From the NCBI GenBank assembly GCA_002730655.1, contig PCAT01000102.1, positions 1-13,220 of the forward strand: a stretch of 13,220 bases of DNA. The letters run 5' to 3'. Both the position numbers and the translations under genes were made by a program. Shown in pieces: positions 1 to 7,350 of this stretch. This DNA comes from Balneola sp. Lineage in GTDB: Bacteria > Bacteroidota > Rhodothermia > Balneolales > Balneolaceae. The notes beneath the pieces are model-generated. The model had not been told where the DNA came from and ran no database searches. It saw nothing but the letters and a program-made list of their open reading frames with translations. The stretch's first letter is position 1, and the number at the start of each line of letters is the position of its first letter.

Positions 1-1707
1 CACATAGGGTGAATCGTTCCAGGGTTGATTTCTGATAAGTCCCATGTATTCTAGGAATGCTTTTTCTGACTGGTTAGTACGTTCATACATCCCCCCTAGC
101 TCTACTTTGGCCTCATCCCAATTTTTGGAAGCATGAACGGCTAAAAATCCTAAAGAGTCGGCCGGCCCAGTGGGTTTATATCCTTGTTGATAGGGCCGGG
201 TAGTATTGGAGAGAACAAATGGAAAACCTTGTTTTAGCGTTCGCACCCGATGGTAGGCCACCCAATAGTCAAATTCACTCAGATACATGCGCTCTTCATA
301 TGGTTTGAATTCTTGCTCTAAAAGGGCGCTGTCCATTTGACGATCTTTAACAGGGTCACTCGATGAGGAGATCTCGCTGGTGGAAGGAATAATGAGGTCA
401 TTTAACCGGTCACTTTCTAGCATGGCTTGGGCAAAGCTTGCTCCCATTAAGAAGTAGCCTTTAGCGTTGGGGTGGAGGTGCTCTAGCATGAGCTCATTAC
501 CTATAATTCCATTTGGACTATGCTCGACAAAGGTTTCATAGACAGGAACATAATAAACCTGCTCGTATGCTCTCGCTTTTTTACGTATGATTTGATTAAT
601 CGACTCCGGTGCTCTGAATTTTAATCCGTCTAGATCCTTTGCGTATGCAAACTGGGTTTGAGCGGCGTCTGCGTTTCCATCAACCAGGAGGGATTGACCT
701 TCTTGAAATACGCTGGAGGCCAGTGGTAAGGGTTGGTCCTGTGCATCAACGGCGTCTGGCACGTCAACAAAAGGGACTTGATCTTTGTAATTACTGGCCA
801 AGCTGCCTAACCATACAGGCACCCCCTGCTGGGTAAATGCGTCTAAAATGGCACTTAGATTGCTATCAAATTGATGCATGGCAAGTTGGTGTTTTGGGCC
901 ATCCAAGGCAATTGACCGGGAGTTAATAATGCGTTCCATGAGGGTTGCATTCGGATCTACTTTCTGGGCTCCAAATATGGAGGCCGTCCATTTACCTGCG
1001 CCCACGATAGCGTTACGCAGCAACAGAAAAGTTTTGTACTGCTGGAGTTTAAGGTATCCGCGAACAAACCATGGGAAGCCCCCCAGGTTTTCGTTGGAGC
1101 CAACCCCTAAGGCCCCATAAAACTCATTATGGCCAGCATAAATGAGAATGGCATCGGGTTCCTGCTGTAGTATTTCAGCCACCTGATCGTATAGGGTATA
1201 TGAGCTGATAGCGCTGATGCCGACATTTATTACTTCTACCTGTTTATCGGGCATACGATCTTGCAGTATGTCTTTGACCACCCGAGAATAGGTGCCATTA
1301 AAACCGTACGGATAACCAGCTGTAGATGAACCACCCATGGCAAACACACGGTATGTATCTGGGGTTTTTTCCTGCTTGAAAACGTCAATTGAAGGATTCG
1401 GGATTGTTTTAGTATAGAAGAAGTAACGGGATGCAAAATTTGGATTCGGTAAAAAGTATTCATTATTCCCGATTCCAGGATCGGAAAATAAGCCTAAGTC
1501 CCCCATATAATTACCCCACCGGAGTCCGATTTCTAGAAATAGAAAGAAAACGAGGGGGATAGCCACTGTGACTCCATAAAATAGAGCAGTACGCTCTATA
1601 GAACGGGTAGGTTGCATTCCTGCAGCCTTAGATTTCCCATCTTTTGGTGATGAAGGAAGCTTTTTCTTTTTTCCTATTTTTTTGGAATCCAAGGATTTTC
1701 TAGACAT
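1..1707 (-). CDS. Membrane-anchored SGNH/GDSL-hydrolase-like protein, 3' end off the left edge
   Basis: Reading the minus strand from the ATG at 1707 gives 569 residues with no stop before the edge, so the protein is incomplete at its C-terminus. Residues 1-40 are Lys/Arg-rich. Residues 41-63 form one hydrophobic segment, giving an inside-N anchor with the bulk outside the cytoplasm. SGNH-like blocks follow: GGSSTAG at 125-131 (candidate nucleophile Ser127), N161-x-G163, GHNEFYG at 192-198 (the family's GxND block, with Glu for Asp), and EHLHPNAKGY at 409-418 (candidate His412, with Glu409 where Asp is usual). From memory, related long proteins in Bacteroidota and Planctomycetes carry C-terminal TPR repeats; residues 540-560 could begin one. 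Substrate is unknown; a lipid or polysaccharide acyl ester is a guess. A stop lies three codons upstream of the ATG, making 1707 the longest start. Met31 at 1617 is an alternative that shortens the basic tail. The start overlaps the adenosyltransferase gene by 34 bp, suggesting co-transcription. Confidence 0.85.
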   Translation of the reverse strand, partial: MSRKSLDSKKIGKKKKLPSSPKDGKSKAAGMQPTRSIERTALFYGVTVAIPLVFFLFLEIGLRWGNYMGDLGLFSDPGIGNNEYFLPNPNFASRYFFYTKTIPNPSIDVFKQEKTPDTYRVFAMGGSSTAGYPYGFNGTYSRVVKDILQDRMPDKQVEVINVGISAISSYTLYDQVAEILQQEPDAILIYAGHNEFYGALGVGSNENLGGFPWFVRGYLKLQQYKTFLLLRNAIVGAGKWTASIFGAQKVDPNATLMERIINSRSIALDGPKHQLAMHQFDSNLSAILDAFTQQGVPVWLGSLASNYKDQVPFVDVPDAVDAQDQPLPLASSVFQEGQSLLVDGNADAAQTQFAYAKDLDGLKFRAPESINQIIRKKARAYEQVYYVPVYETFVEHSPNGIIGNELMLEHLHPNAKGYFLMGASFAQAMLESDRLNDLIIPSTSEISSSSDPVKDRQMDSALLEQEFKPYEERMYLSEFDYWVAYHRVRTLKQGFPFVLSNTTRPYQQGYKPTGPADSLGFLAVHASKNWDEAKVELGGMYERTNQSEKAFLEYMGLIRNQPWNDSPYV

Positions 1708-2219
1708 CCGCTTTCATGGTTCTCATAGCGCGCCAATACAAACAAAAAGTCGCTTAGACGATTCAAGTATTGAAGTACCATATCGTTAATTTTTTCTTGA
1801 TTACTGCATATTACGGCTAATCTTTCGGCTCGCCGACAAACTGTTCGGGCATGGTGTAGAGTTGCACCAGCCATACTTCCAGATGGTAAAATAAAATTCT
1901 TCAGTGGTGGAAGGCTTTCCTCCATGAAGTCAATTTTTTGTTCCAAATACTGCACTTCTTGTTTAGAGATTCGATCGATACGAGCGTCTGAGTGAAAAGG
2001 GGTAGCAAGGTCAGCCCCCAAAATGAACAATTGATATTGCACATCGTTGATAAGCTTACCTGTGAATGCTTGGTGTTCATTTGCAATAGCCAATCCTAAT
2101 ATAGAATTAAGTTCGTCAACGGTTCCGTAGGTCTCGATACGGATGCTGTGTTTGGATACTCGATCCCCACCGAAGAGTGCCGTTTGACCTTTATCGCCTT
2201 GTTTGGTGTAAATTTTCAT
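1674..2219 (-). CDS. pduO: Cob(I)alamin adenosyltransferase, PduO/MMAB type
   Basis: This cytoplasmic enzyme transfers the 5'-deoxyadenosyl group of ATP to cob(I)alamin, making coenzyme B12 for mutases or class II ribonucleotide reductase. The 181-residue length is normal for the single-domain PduO family. The family signatures are present in order. The N-terminal ATP loop TKQGDKGQTALFGG lies at residues 5-18, and YGTVDELNS at 31-39. FILPSG at 109-114 takes the place of the usual FILPGG. The arginine-rich helix HHARTVCRRAERLAV lies at 122-136, and YLNRLSDFLFVLARYEN at 151-167. No other B12 gene is visible here, so the enzyme serves salvage or partners elsewhere. The only good start is the ATG at 2219, which has no clear Shine-Dalgarno site. 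It is the first gene of a probable two-gene unit with the SGNH-like gene, whose start overlaps its last 34 bases. The function call is secure; membership of PduO rather than EutT or CobA follows from the motifs. Confidence 0.96.
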   Translation of the reverse strand: MKIYTKQGDKGQTALFGGDRVSKHSIRIETYGTVDELNSILGLAIANEHQAFTGKLINDVQYQLFILGADLATPFHSDARIDRISKQEVQYLEQKIDFMEESLPPLKNFILPSGSMAGATLHHARTVCRRAERLAVICSNQEKINDMVLQYLNRLSDFLFVLARYENHESGCLENPWIPKK

Positions 2220-2349
2220 AATAAAATGCTGAATGAGAATAGCTAGGTCTAATAGTACTAAAAAAAAATCGGTGTTAACAATCTTGTATTTACAGTATGT
2301 TTAAATCAAATAACCTGCATTATTCAAACCAAAAAGATCTGTTATTATT
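2220..2349. promoter_or_regulatory. Divergent intergenic region between pduO and the LolA-like gene
   Basis: These 130 AT-rich bases separate two genes transcribed away from each other, so promoters for both must lie here or close by. I could not pick out a convincing -33 TTTG / -7 TAnnTTTG pair of the Bacteroidota type. A TATGTTTA at about 2297-2304 on the plus strand is the nearest match to the -7 box and is weak. Neither flanking ATG has a strong Shine-Dalgarno site. Confidence 0.3.
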
Positions 2350-3090
2350 ATGATTATCTATCTAATTGTTTTGTCCTTCGTATCATCATCTTTCATTTTA
2401 ACGAAGGTTGAACCGGATACTCCAATAGAACTTATTGGGCAGATGGTAGAGCGGTATGAGCAAGAATGGTACACTCATTTAACTTTTGATCAAAAGACCA
2501 CTTTTTATACAGCCTATGGTCAAATAGAACGAGTACAGTGGTGGTATGAAGCGTTGGAAGCTCCTGGGGCACTTGCCATTCATTTTGATGAAAAAAATTC
2601 TGGTAATGGCATATTATTTAACAATGGGGTGCAATACGGTTATGCCAATGGTCAGATCATCCAAGAAATACCCAGAGTGCACGATTTATTGGTGCTAGGC
2701 TTTGACATCTACAAGCAAGCTCCGCTTAAAAGCGTAGAACAGCTTCGTTCTGTTGGTTACGATATGTCCAAAATGTATACCGACAAGTGGCAAGGCAAAG
2801 CGGTTTGGGTAGTTGGAGTAGATGCTCCCTCTGATAGTCTAGCTCAATTTTGGATTGAGCAAGAGCGGCTTTTATTCGTTCGTAGTTTAAAGCCAGGTAG
2901 GGCTGGAACCATGCAAGAAGTGCAATTTAATAAGTATGAGCCTATAAAAGGGGGATGGGTAGCTCCTCAGGTTATATTTAATATGAATGGGCAGCGAATG
3001 CTCTACGAGGAATATTTCAATATTCAGGTGCCAGTAACACTAGATTTAGCCATTTTTAACCCGGCCACATTTTTAGAGGCCAGTTGGTAG
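2350..3090 (+). CDS. Exported LolA-like protein, function unassigned
   Basis: This gene encodes 246 residues. The first 16 or so (MIIYLIVLSFVSSSFI) are hydrophobic and look like a short signal peptide or anchor, although they lack a basic n-region and a clear lipobox. The mature part alternates polar and aromatic residues in a beta-rich pattern. It ends with FWIEQERLLFVRS (167-179), a GGWVAP turn (201-206) and YEEYFNIQVPVTLDLAIFNP (219-238). This order resembles the unclosed beta-barrel of the LolA/outer-membrane lipoprotein-sorting superfamily (a short stretch of strands, then a 'gGw.P' strand, then a terminal 'F.p..F'). That would suggest a periplasmic carrier of a lipid or lipoprotein. The assignment is a pattern judgement, not a motif match, because the family has no catalytic signature. 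The ATG at 2350 follows an AT-rich leader without a clear Shine-Dalgarno site. It stands alone on the plus strand, with no operon partner. Confidence 0.8.
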   Translation: MIIYLIVLSFVSSSFILTKVEPDTPIELIGQMVERYEQEWYTHLTFDQKTTFYTAYGQIERVQWWYEALEAPGALAIHFDEKNSGNGILFNNGVQYGYANGQIIQEIPRVHDLLVLGFDIYKQAPLKSVEQLRSVGYDMSKMYTDKWQGKAVWVVGVDAPSDSLAQFWIEQERLLFVRSLKPGRAGTMQEVQFNKYEPIKGGWVAPQVIFNMNGQRMLYEEYFNIQVPVTLDLAIFNPATFLEASW

Positions 3091-3154
3091 AATGGTTGAG
3101 TGAGTGCTTTGAGCCTAAATACAATTAAATAGACGGACGTAATGCGAGATTACT

Positions 3155-3298
3155 TCACTGCCACCAAATCGAGCGATGCTCCCAGCTTATAAGCTTTGCA
3201 TTCACATCCTCGAATTCATCCCAGTTAACTTTAAAGGTGCGGCGCCCTGCATCCCATATTCTGAGGTTTCTAAGGGTAATGGCCATTGATACATCCAT
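3155..3298 (-). CDS. Short ORF of 47 codons, unrecognised, possible gene remnant
   Basis: Minus-strand reading from the ATG at 3298 gives 47 residues, beginning MDVSMAITLRNLRIWDAG and ending in SIWWQ before a TGA. The open frame extends seven codons further upstream (SGKSTQV) to a stop. The composition is protein-like, with four tryptophans plus alternating charged and hydrophobic residues, which is why it is listed. There is no clear ribosome binding site and no family I recognise. It lies downstream of the decayed YigZ gene on the same strand but does not read as that family's C-terminal domain. It may be the tail of another broken gene or a chance ORF. Confidence 0.2.
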   Translation of the reverse strand: MDVSMAITLRNLRIWDAGRRTFKVNWDEFEDVNAKLISWEHRSIWWQ

Positions 3299-3355
3299 TA
3301 CTTGCGTAGATTTTCCTGATCATATGAATTTTATAATATACAATAAATAGCAGGT

Positions 3356-3748
3356 CTATTTAGCAATATGCTTAGCATGACTAATAGCTAAGTATCTAGC
3401 ATCTGCATAGGCTGAAATTAGACCTGATTTTCCAAATTTTATTCCCCCGATATACACGAATAACAACCGCCAAAGTATTTACAACCTCATGATGTTGAAG
3501 ACGATGTAGAATTGGAAATCCAACACTTCCCCTAGGTTCGCCGTCGTCGCTTTGGTGTTCTTTCCAATGACTAGCAACTTCATTCGCTTCTAGTAGCCTC
3601 CAGGCCTAGCATTGATGAGCAGCTGTATAAGTAACTGGTTTATGTGATTGTGGACTTCCTGTGGACTTGAAATAGGGATCAAGTGACATTTAAAGACCTG
3701 AGATTTTAACTCTAGTGAGGGATATGTGTGTTGCAGAGGAAAAAACAT
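3356..3748 (-). pseudogene. yigZ: Decayed YigZ/IMPACT-family gene
   Basis: Three minus-strand frames together spell most of the N-terminal YigZ (UPF0029/IMPACT) domain. Frame one starts at the ATG at 3748 (MFFPLQHTYPSLELKSQVFK) and stays homologous to about 3635, covering the usual 'KSkF...v.s.eev' start. Frame two runs to about 3449: TAAHQC, then TAG at 3606-3608, then AWRLL. That fits the family's H-x-C-[YV]-A-W, with the stop replacing an aromatic codon. Frame two also carries SDDGEPRGSVGFPIL, the family signature (DDGEP codons at 3534-3548), then AVVIRVYRG. A one-base excess in the C5 run at 3444-3448 (G5 on the coding strand) moves the reading into frame three, IKFGKSGLISAYADARYLAIS, matching the 'GG.klG.GGLi.AY..a' motif. 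Frame three ends at TAG 3356-3358. The C-terminal DUF1949-like part is absent. Intact relatives have about 200 residues; their biochemical role is poorly defined (translation or stress linked). Nonfunctional as written. Confidence 0.85.
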
Positions 3749-3822
3749 AAAAAAATGCTTTCTTATGCGAAATTATGCATGAAATCTAAAGAATTTTAGC
3801 CATACAATTTATTATATTCCTA

Positions 3823-3873
3823 GTACTTAAAGTAAAAGGTACTTAACCTGAGTCTTAGTATCTCGGTAAGTAC
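3823..3873 (+). repeat. Three copies of a GTACTTA(A/C) motif upstream of sdhC
   Basis: GTACTTAA occurs as a direct repeat at 3823-3830 and 3839-3846, with starts 16 bp apart. A third copy lies inverted at 3866-3873 (GTAAGTAC, the complement of GTACTTAC). All three sit within 51 bp, 26 to 76 bp upstream of the sdhC start. The arrangement is what a dimeric regulator's operator could look like, but AT-rich leaders produce such repeats by chance, and I cannot name a regulator. Confidence 0.4.
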
Positions 3874-3898
3874 AAACTAGAGTATAAAATCTATCATC

Positions 3899-4600
3899 AT
3901 GCCAACTATTATAAAGGCGTTACAATCGCAGGTAGGCAGAAAACTAATGACTGGGATAACTGGAATAGCCTTAATGCTTTTTTTAGTTGTTCATTTAGCC
4001 GGTAATTACGCCATCTTTGCTTCAGCTGAGGCCTTTAACATATACACCAAGACATTAGAAAGTTTAGGAATCCTTCTTTACATGGCCGAGGCAGGTCTAC
4101 TATTTTTTGTATTGTATCACTCCTTTCTTGGCATTTCGATATGGTTGGGAAAGCGTAAAGCTAGGTCTGCTGGTTACGAAGTCTATAAATCTAGAGGAGG
4201 AGTGAGTCGCCAAAATCTAGCATCGAGAAGTATGATATTATCTGGGTTAACCATATTAATCTTTCTCGTTGTACACATTTGGTCATTCAAATTTGGAGAG
4301 ACTGAAATGATTATGTCTGCCGATGGTGAACCTATGAGGGATCTACGACAGTTGGTGATTGATTCATTTACAACTTGGTATATTGCGTTGGGATATGTAG
4401 TAGTGCTGAGTCTAATTACGCTTCACTTATTCCATGGTGCATGGAGTGCATTTACATCATTAGGAGTAACCAATAAGAATAATACCCAGGCTTTCAAGTT
4501 CGGAGCCTACATTTTTACTATTGTACTTATGTTGGGTTTCATTTTCATTCCCGTCTACATCTTTGCTACAGGTGGAATGGGTTCATTAATTGCCTATTAA
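3899..4600 (+). CDS. sdhC: Succinate dehydrogenase cytochrome b subunit
   Basis: This is the membrane anchor of complex II, passing electrons from SdhB to quinone through heme b. The 233 residues hold five hydrophobic segments (about 16-40, 58-83, 111-130, 159-180 and 202-224). That is the layout of the fused single-anchor (Bacillus/Wolinella-like, type B) family; no separate SdhD follows. Candidate heme ligands are histidines within helices: H32 in VVHLAGN, H74 in LYHSFLG, H126 in VVHIWSF, and H176 or H179 in LHLFHGAW. The opening 'QVGRKLMTGITG' is typical of the family in Bacteroidota relatives. It is the first gene of sdhCAB, ending 16 bp before sdhA. There is no clear Shine-Dalgarno site before the ATG. 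Two hemes and menaquinone as partner are inferred from the family, not visible directly. Confidence 0.96.
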   Translation: MPTIIKALQSQVGRKLMTGITGIALMLFLVVHLAGNYAIFASAEAFNIYTKTLESLGILLYMAEAGLLFFVLYHSFLGISIWLGKRKARSAGYEVYKSRGGVSRQNLASRSMILSGLTILIFLVVHIWSFKFGETEMIMSADGEPMRDLRQLVIDSFTTWYIALGYVVVLSLITLHLFHGAWSAFTSLGVTNKNNTQAFKFGAYIFTIVLMLGFIFIPVYIFATGGMGSLIAY

Positions 4601-4604
4601 GTAC

Positions 4605-4608
4605 GGAG
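4605..4608 (+). promoter_or_regulatory. Ribosome binding site fixing the sdhA start
   Basis: GGAG lies eight bases before the ATG at 4617. The same frame is open upstream to a TTG at 4590 inside the end of sdhC, but that start lacks a comparable site. This GGAG therefore favours 4617 as the true sdhA start. Confidence 0.7.
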
Positions 4609-4616
4609 CGTTTATC

Positions 4617-6542
4617 ATGATCTCATTAGATGCAAAAATACCAGATGGACCATTAGAAAAGAAGTGGAGTCGCCACAAGAAAGAGATGAAACTAGTGGCG
4701 CCAAACAATCGTCGTAAGTATGAAATCATCATTGTAGGGACTGGATTGGCAGGCGGTGCTGCGGCCGCAAGTATGGCGGAAATGGGCTACAAAGTCAAAA
4801 GTTTCTGTATACAAGATTCTGCCCGTCGAGCTCATTCAATTGCCGCTCAAGGAGGAATTAATGCTTCTAAGAATTATCCAAATGATGGCGATAGTGTTTG
4901 GAGACTGTTTTATGACACAATCAAAGGCGGCGACTATCGCTCACGCGAAGCTAATGTTTATCGCCTAGCCGAAGTATCCAATAATATTATCGATCAGGCG
5001 GTGGCACAGGGTGTTCCTTTTGCCCGTGAGTATTCCGGTTTGTTAGCTAACCGTTCCTTTGGTGGTGCCCAGGTTAGTAGAACATTCTATGCACGGGGTC
5101 AAACAGGACAGCAATTACTTTTAGGCGCGTATCAGGCAATGATGCGTCAGGTAGAGTTAGGTGGTATAAAGTACTATACCCGGCACGAAATGCTTGAGGT
5201 CGTCATTATTGATGGAAAAGCACGAGGAATTATTACTCGAGATTTAGTGACGGGCGAGATTTGCCAGCATGAAGCTGATGCGGTAATTCTAGCCACAGGT
5301 GGATATGGGAATGTTTTTTATTTGTCTACCAATGCTAAAAATTCTAATGTGACAGCTGCTTGGCGAGCACATAAAAAAGGTGCATTGTTTGCCAACCCTA
5401 GCTTTGTACAGGTACATCCAACGTGTATTCCTGTTTCAGGAGATTATCAATCCAAGCTAACACTAATGAGCGAAAGTCTGCGTAATGACGGGCGCGTTTG
5501 GGTACCTCGTAAAAAAGGAGATGATCGCCATCCAAATGACATACCTGAGGATGAACGCTTATATTACCTCGAAGAAAAGTATCCCAGTTTTGGGAACTTA
5601 GTACCACGCGATGTGGCCTCCCGTAATGCTAAGTTGGTATGTGATAAAGGTCTAGGAATAGGGAAAACGGGCTTAGCAGTTTACTTAGATTTCCGAGATG
5701 CTATTGCCCGTGACGGTAAGGATATGATCTCGGCGAAGTATGGAAACCTATTCGATATGTATGCCAATATCGCCGGTGAGGACCCGTACACTAGACCGAT
5801 GCGGATTTTCCCAGCAGTACACTATACAATGGGCGGCCTTTGGGTGGATTACAACTTAATGACCAACATTCCAGGTCTGTTTGCTGCTGGTGAAGCTAAT
5901 TTCTCCGATCATGGAGCTAATCGCCTTGGTGCTTCGGCCCTTATGCAAGGTCTATCCGACGGGTATTTTGTACTTCCAAGTACCATAGGTAATTACCTTG
6001 CTGATGTAAAACCAGGCACACGTTATGGCACCGACCATGAAGCCTTTGATACTGCTGCTAAGAAAGCACAAGAGGCAATTGACCGACTCCTAAATATAAA
6101 TGGTAAGCGAACTATTATCGATTTTCACCGAACACTTGGCCGTATTGTTTGGGATAAGATTGGAATTTCTAGAACAAAGGAAGGCTTGGAAGGAGCTATC
6201 TCCGATATTCGTAGTTTGCGTGAAGAATTTTGGACCAATGTATATGTTCCTGGAGAAAAAAATAATTACAATAAGTACTTAGAATTTGCTGGTAGAGTAG
6301 CAGATTTCTTCGAATTAGCAGAACTTATGGCTATGGACGCCCTAGACCGAGCCGAATCTTGTGGTTGTCACCTTCGAGAGGAATTCCAAACCGAAGAAGG
6401 TGAGGCCATTCGTAACGATAAAGACTATTCCTATGTATCTGCCTGGGAGTTTAAAGATCGCAATGGAGTTCTTGAAGAAGCCCTCCATAAAGAAGAGTTA
6501 AATTTTGAATTTGTTGAACTAAAGCAACGTAGTTACAAATAA
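4617..6542 (+). CDS. sdhA: Succinate dehydrogenase flavoprotein subunit
   Basis: This catalytic subunit oxidises succinate to fumarate at a covalently bound FAD on the cytoplasmic face of the membrane. It has 641 residues counted from the ATG at 4617, the usual size for this branch. The FAD dinucleotide motif GTGLAGGAAAA lies at 41-51. RAHSIAAQGGINA at 71-83 contains His73, the expected covalent FAD ligand. VHPTCIP is at 266-272, and the R331-D pair at 331-332. RIFPAVHYTMGG (396-407) holds the substrate-binding His402, and GLFAAGEANFSDHGANRLGA (420-439) is the second FAD/active-site stretch. The frame stays open from a TTG at 4590, but 4617 has the better ribosome binding site and avoids overlap with sdhC. 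sdhB follows after 12 bp. Direction in vivo (succinate oxidation versus fumarate reduction) cannot be told from sequence alone. Confidence 0.97.
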   Translation: MISLDAKIPDGPLEKKWSRHKKEMKLVAPNNRRKYEIIIVGTGLAGGAAAASMAEMGYKVKSFCIQDSARRAHSIAAQGGINASKNYPNDGDSVWRLFYDTIKGGDYRSREANVYRLAEVSNNIIDQAVAQGVPFAREYSGLLANRSFGGAQVSRTFYARGQTGQQLLLGAYQAMMRQVELGGIKYYTRHEMLEVVIIDGKARGIITRDLVTGEICQHEADAVILATGGYGNVFYLSTNAKNSNVTAAWRAHKKGALFANPSFVQVHPTCIPVSGDYQSKLTLMSESLRNDGRVWVPRKKGDDRHPNDIPEDERLYYLEEKYPSFGNLVPRDVASRNAKLVCDKGLGIGKTGLAVYLDFRDAIARDGKDMISAKYGNLFDMYANIAGEDPYTRPMRIFPAVHYTMGGLWVDYNLMTNIPGLFAAGEANFSDHGANRLGASALMQGLSDGYFVLPSTIGNYLADVKPGTRYGTDHEAFDTAAKKAQEAIDRLLNINGKRTIIDFHRTLGRIVWDKIGISRTKEGLEGAISDIRSLREEFWTNVYVPGEKNNYNKYLEFAGRVADFFELAELMAMDALDRAESCGCHLREEFQTEEGEAIRNDKDYSYVSAWEFKDRNGVLEEALHKEELNFEFVELKQRSYK

Positions 6543-6554
6543 AAGGATATTGTT

Positions 6555-7310
6555 ATGAGTACTAATATGACCATTCATCTACGATATTGGAGACAAACTA
6601 GCCCGACGGCAAGGGGCTATTTTGAAAATAGAACTATATCGACCGTAAACGAACATATGTCTTTTTTAGAAATGTTGGATGTGCTCAATGAAGAGTTGCA
6701 ATTGGATGGCGCGGAACCACTAGAGTTTGATTATGATTGTCGAGAGGGTATTTGTGGATCATGTAATTTGGTGATTAACGGTCAAGCGCATGGGCCTAAA
6801 AAAGGAACGGCTTGCTGTCAGTTACATATGAGAAATTACTCAGATGGAGATCATATTACCATTGAACCACCTCGAGCGTCCGCTTTCCCGGTTATCAAAG
6901 ATTTAGTGGTTGATCGCTCGGCATTTGACCGTATTATCGAAGCAGGTGGCTATGTATCGGTTAAAACAGGTTCAGCCCAAGAAGCTAATGCTATACCCAT
7001 CCAAAAAAATGATGCTGACCAAGCCTTTGATTATGCCGCATGTATTGGCTGTGGAGCTTGTGTAGCAGCATGTCCAAATGCTTCTGCGTCACTTTTCACC
7101 AGTGCTAAAATATCTCACCTATCTCATCTTCCACAGGGTAATGTTGAGCGTAGTAATCGAGTTGTAGCTATGGTAGAACAGATGCAAGAGGAGGGCTTTG
7201 GGGATTGTTCAAACTTTGGCGAATGCGAAGCAGTATGCCCGAAAGAAATTTCTATTGCTGCCATTGCTGATACGCGTCGTGACTATGTTCGAGCAGTTAT
7301 TCAAGGCTAG
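6555..7310 (+). CDS. sdhB: Succinate dehydrogenase iron-sulfur subunit
   Basis: This subunit wires electrons from the SdhA flavin to the SdhC hemes through three iron-sulfur clusters. Its 251 residues begin with a plant-type ferredoxin domain whose [2Fe-2S] ligands are C62, C67 and C70 in DCREGICGSC plus C87 or C88. The C-terminal domain carries C163-x2-C166-x2-C169-x3-C173-P for the [4Fe-4S] cluster. C218, C224 and C228 in DCSNFGECEAVCPKEI, together with one cysteine of the first set, serve the [3Fe-4S] and [4Fe-4S] sites. Sequence between the domains is longer than in E. coli SdhB, as in the fused-anchor enzymes. AAAGGA at 6542-6547 sits seven bases before the ATG, overlapping the sdhA stop, which suggests translational coupling. 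It is the last gene of the operon. Confidence 0.97.
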   Translation: MSTNMTIHLRYWRQTSPTARGYFENRTISTVNEHMSFLEMLDVLNEELQLDGAEPLEFDYDCREGICGSCNLVINGQAHGPKKGTACCQLHMRNYSDGDHITIEPPRASAFPVIKDLVVDRSAFDRIIEAGGYVSVKTGSAQEANAIPIQKNDADQAFDYAACIGCGACVAACPNASASLFTSAKISHLSHLPQGNVERSNRVVAMVEQMQEEGFGDCSNFGECEAVCPKEISIAAIADTRRDYVRAVIQG

Positions 7311-7350
7311 AGTCCAAATAATTGTTTAGATAAAATTACCTAAACACTCG

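Larger units (their letters stand above)
3091..3898. other. 808-bp region without an intact recognisable gene
   Basis: The stretch between the LolA-like gene and sdhC contains, from left to right, a 47-codon minus-strand ORF of unknown meaning, a decayed YigZ-family gene on the minus strand, and an AT-rich sdhC leader with a repeated 8-mer. From 3091 to 3154 I see nothing specific and no clear terminator for the LolA-like gene. Frequent stops in all frames and the damaged gene suggest a region losing coding function rather than a dense regulatory island. Confidence 0.6.

Noticed and set aside
639..1120. Plus-strand open frames at 639-836 and 878-1120
   Set aside because: They lie opposite the continuous 569-codon minus-strand SGNH-like frame, which carries clear motifs. 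Their own translations look random.
1236..1463. Minus-strand open frame of 75 codons
   Set aside because: It is an out-of-frame shadow of the SGNH-like gene on the same strand.
3184..3195. Perfect 12-bp palindrome AGCTTATAAGCT
   Set aside because: It is short, has no loop or T tract and no second copy, so neither a terminator nor an operator can be argued.
4590..4616. Extension of sdhA upstream to a TTG at 4590
   Set aside because: It overlaps the end of sdhC and has no good ribosome binding site, whereas the ATG at 4617 has GGAG eight bases upstream.
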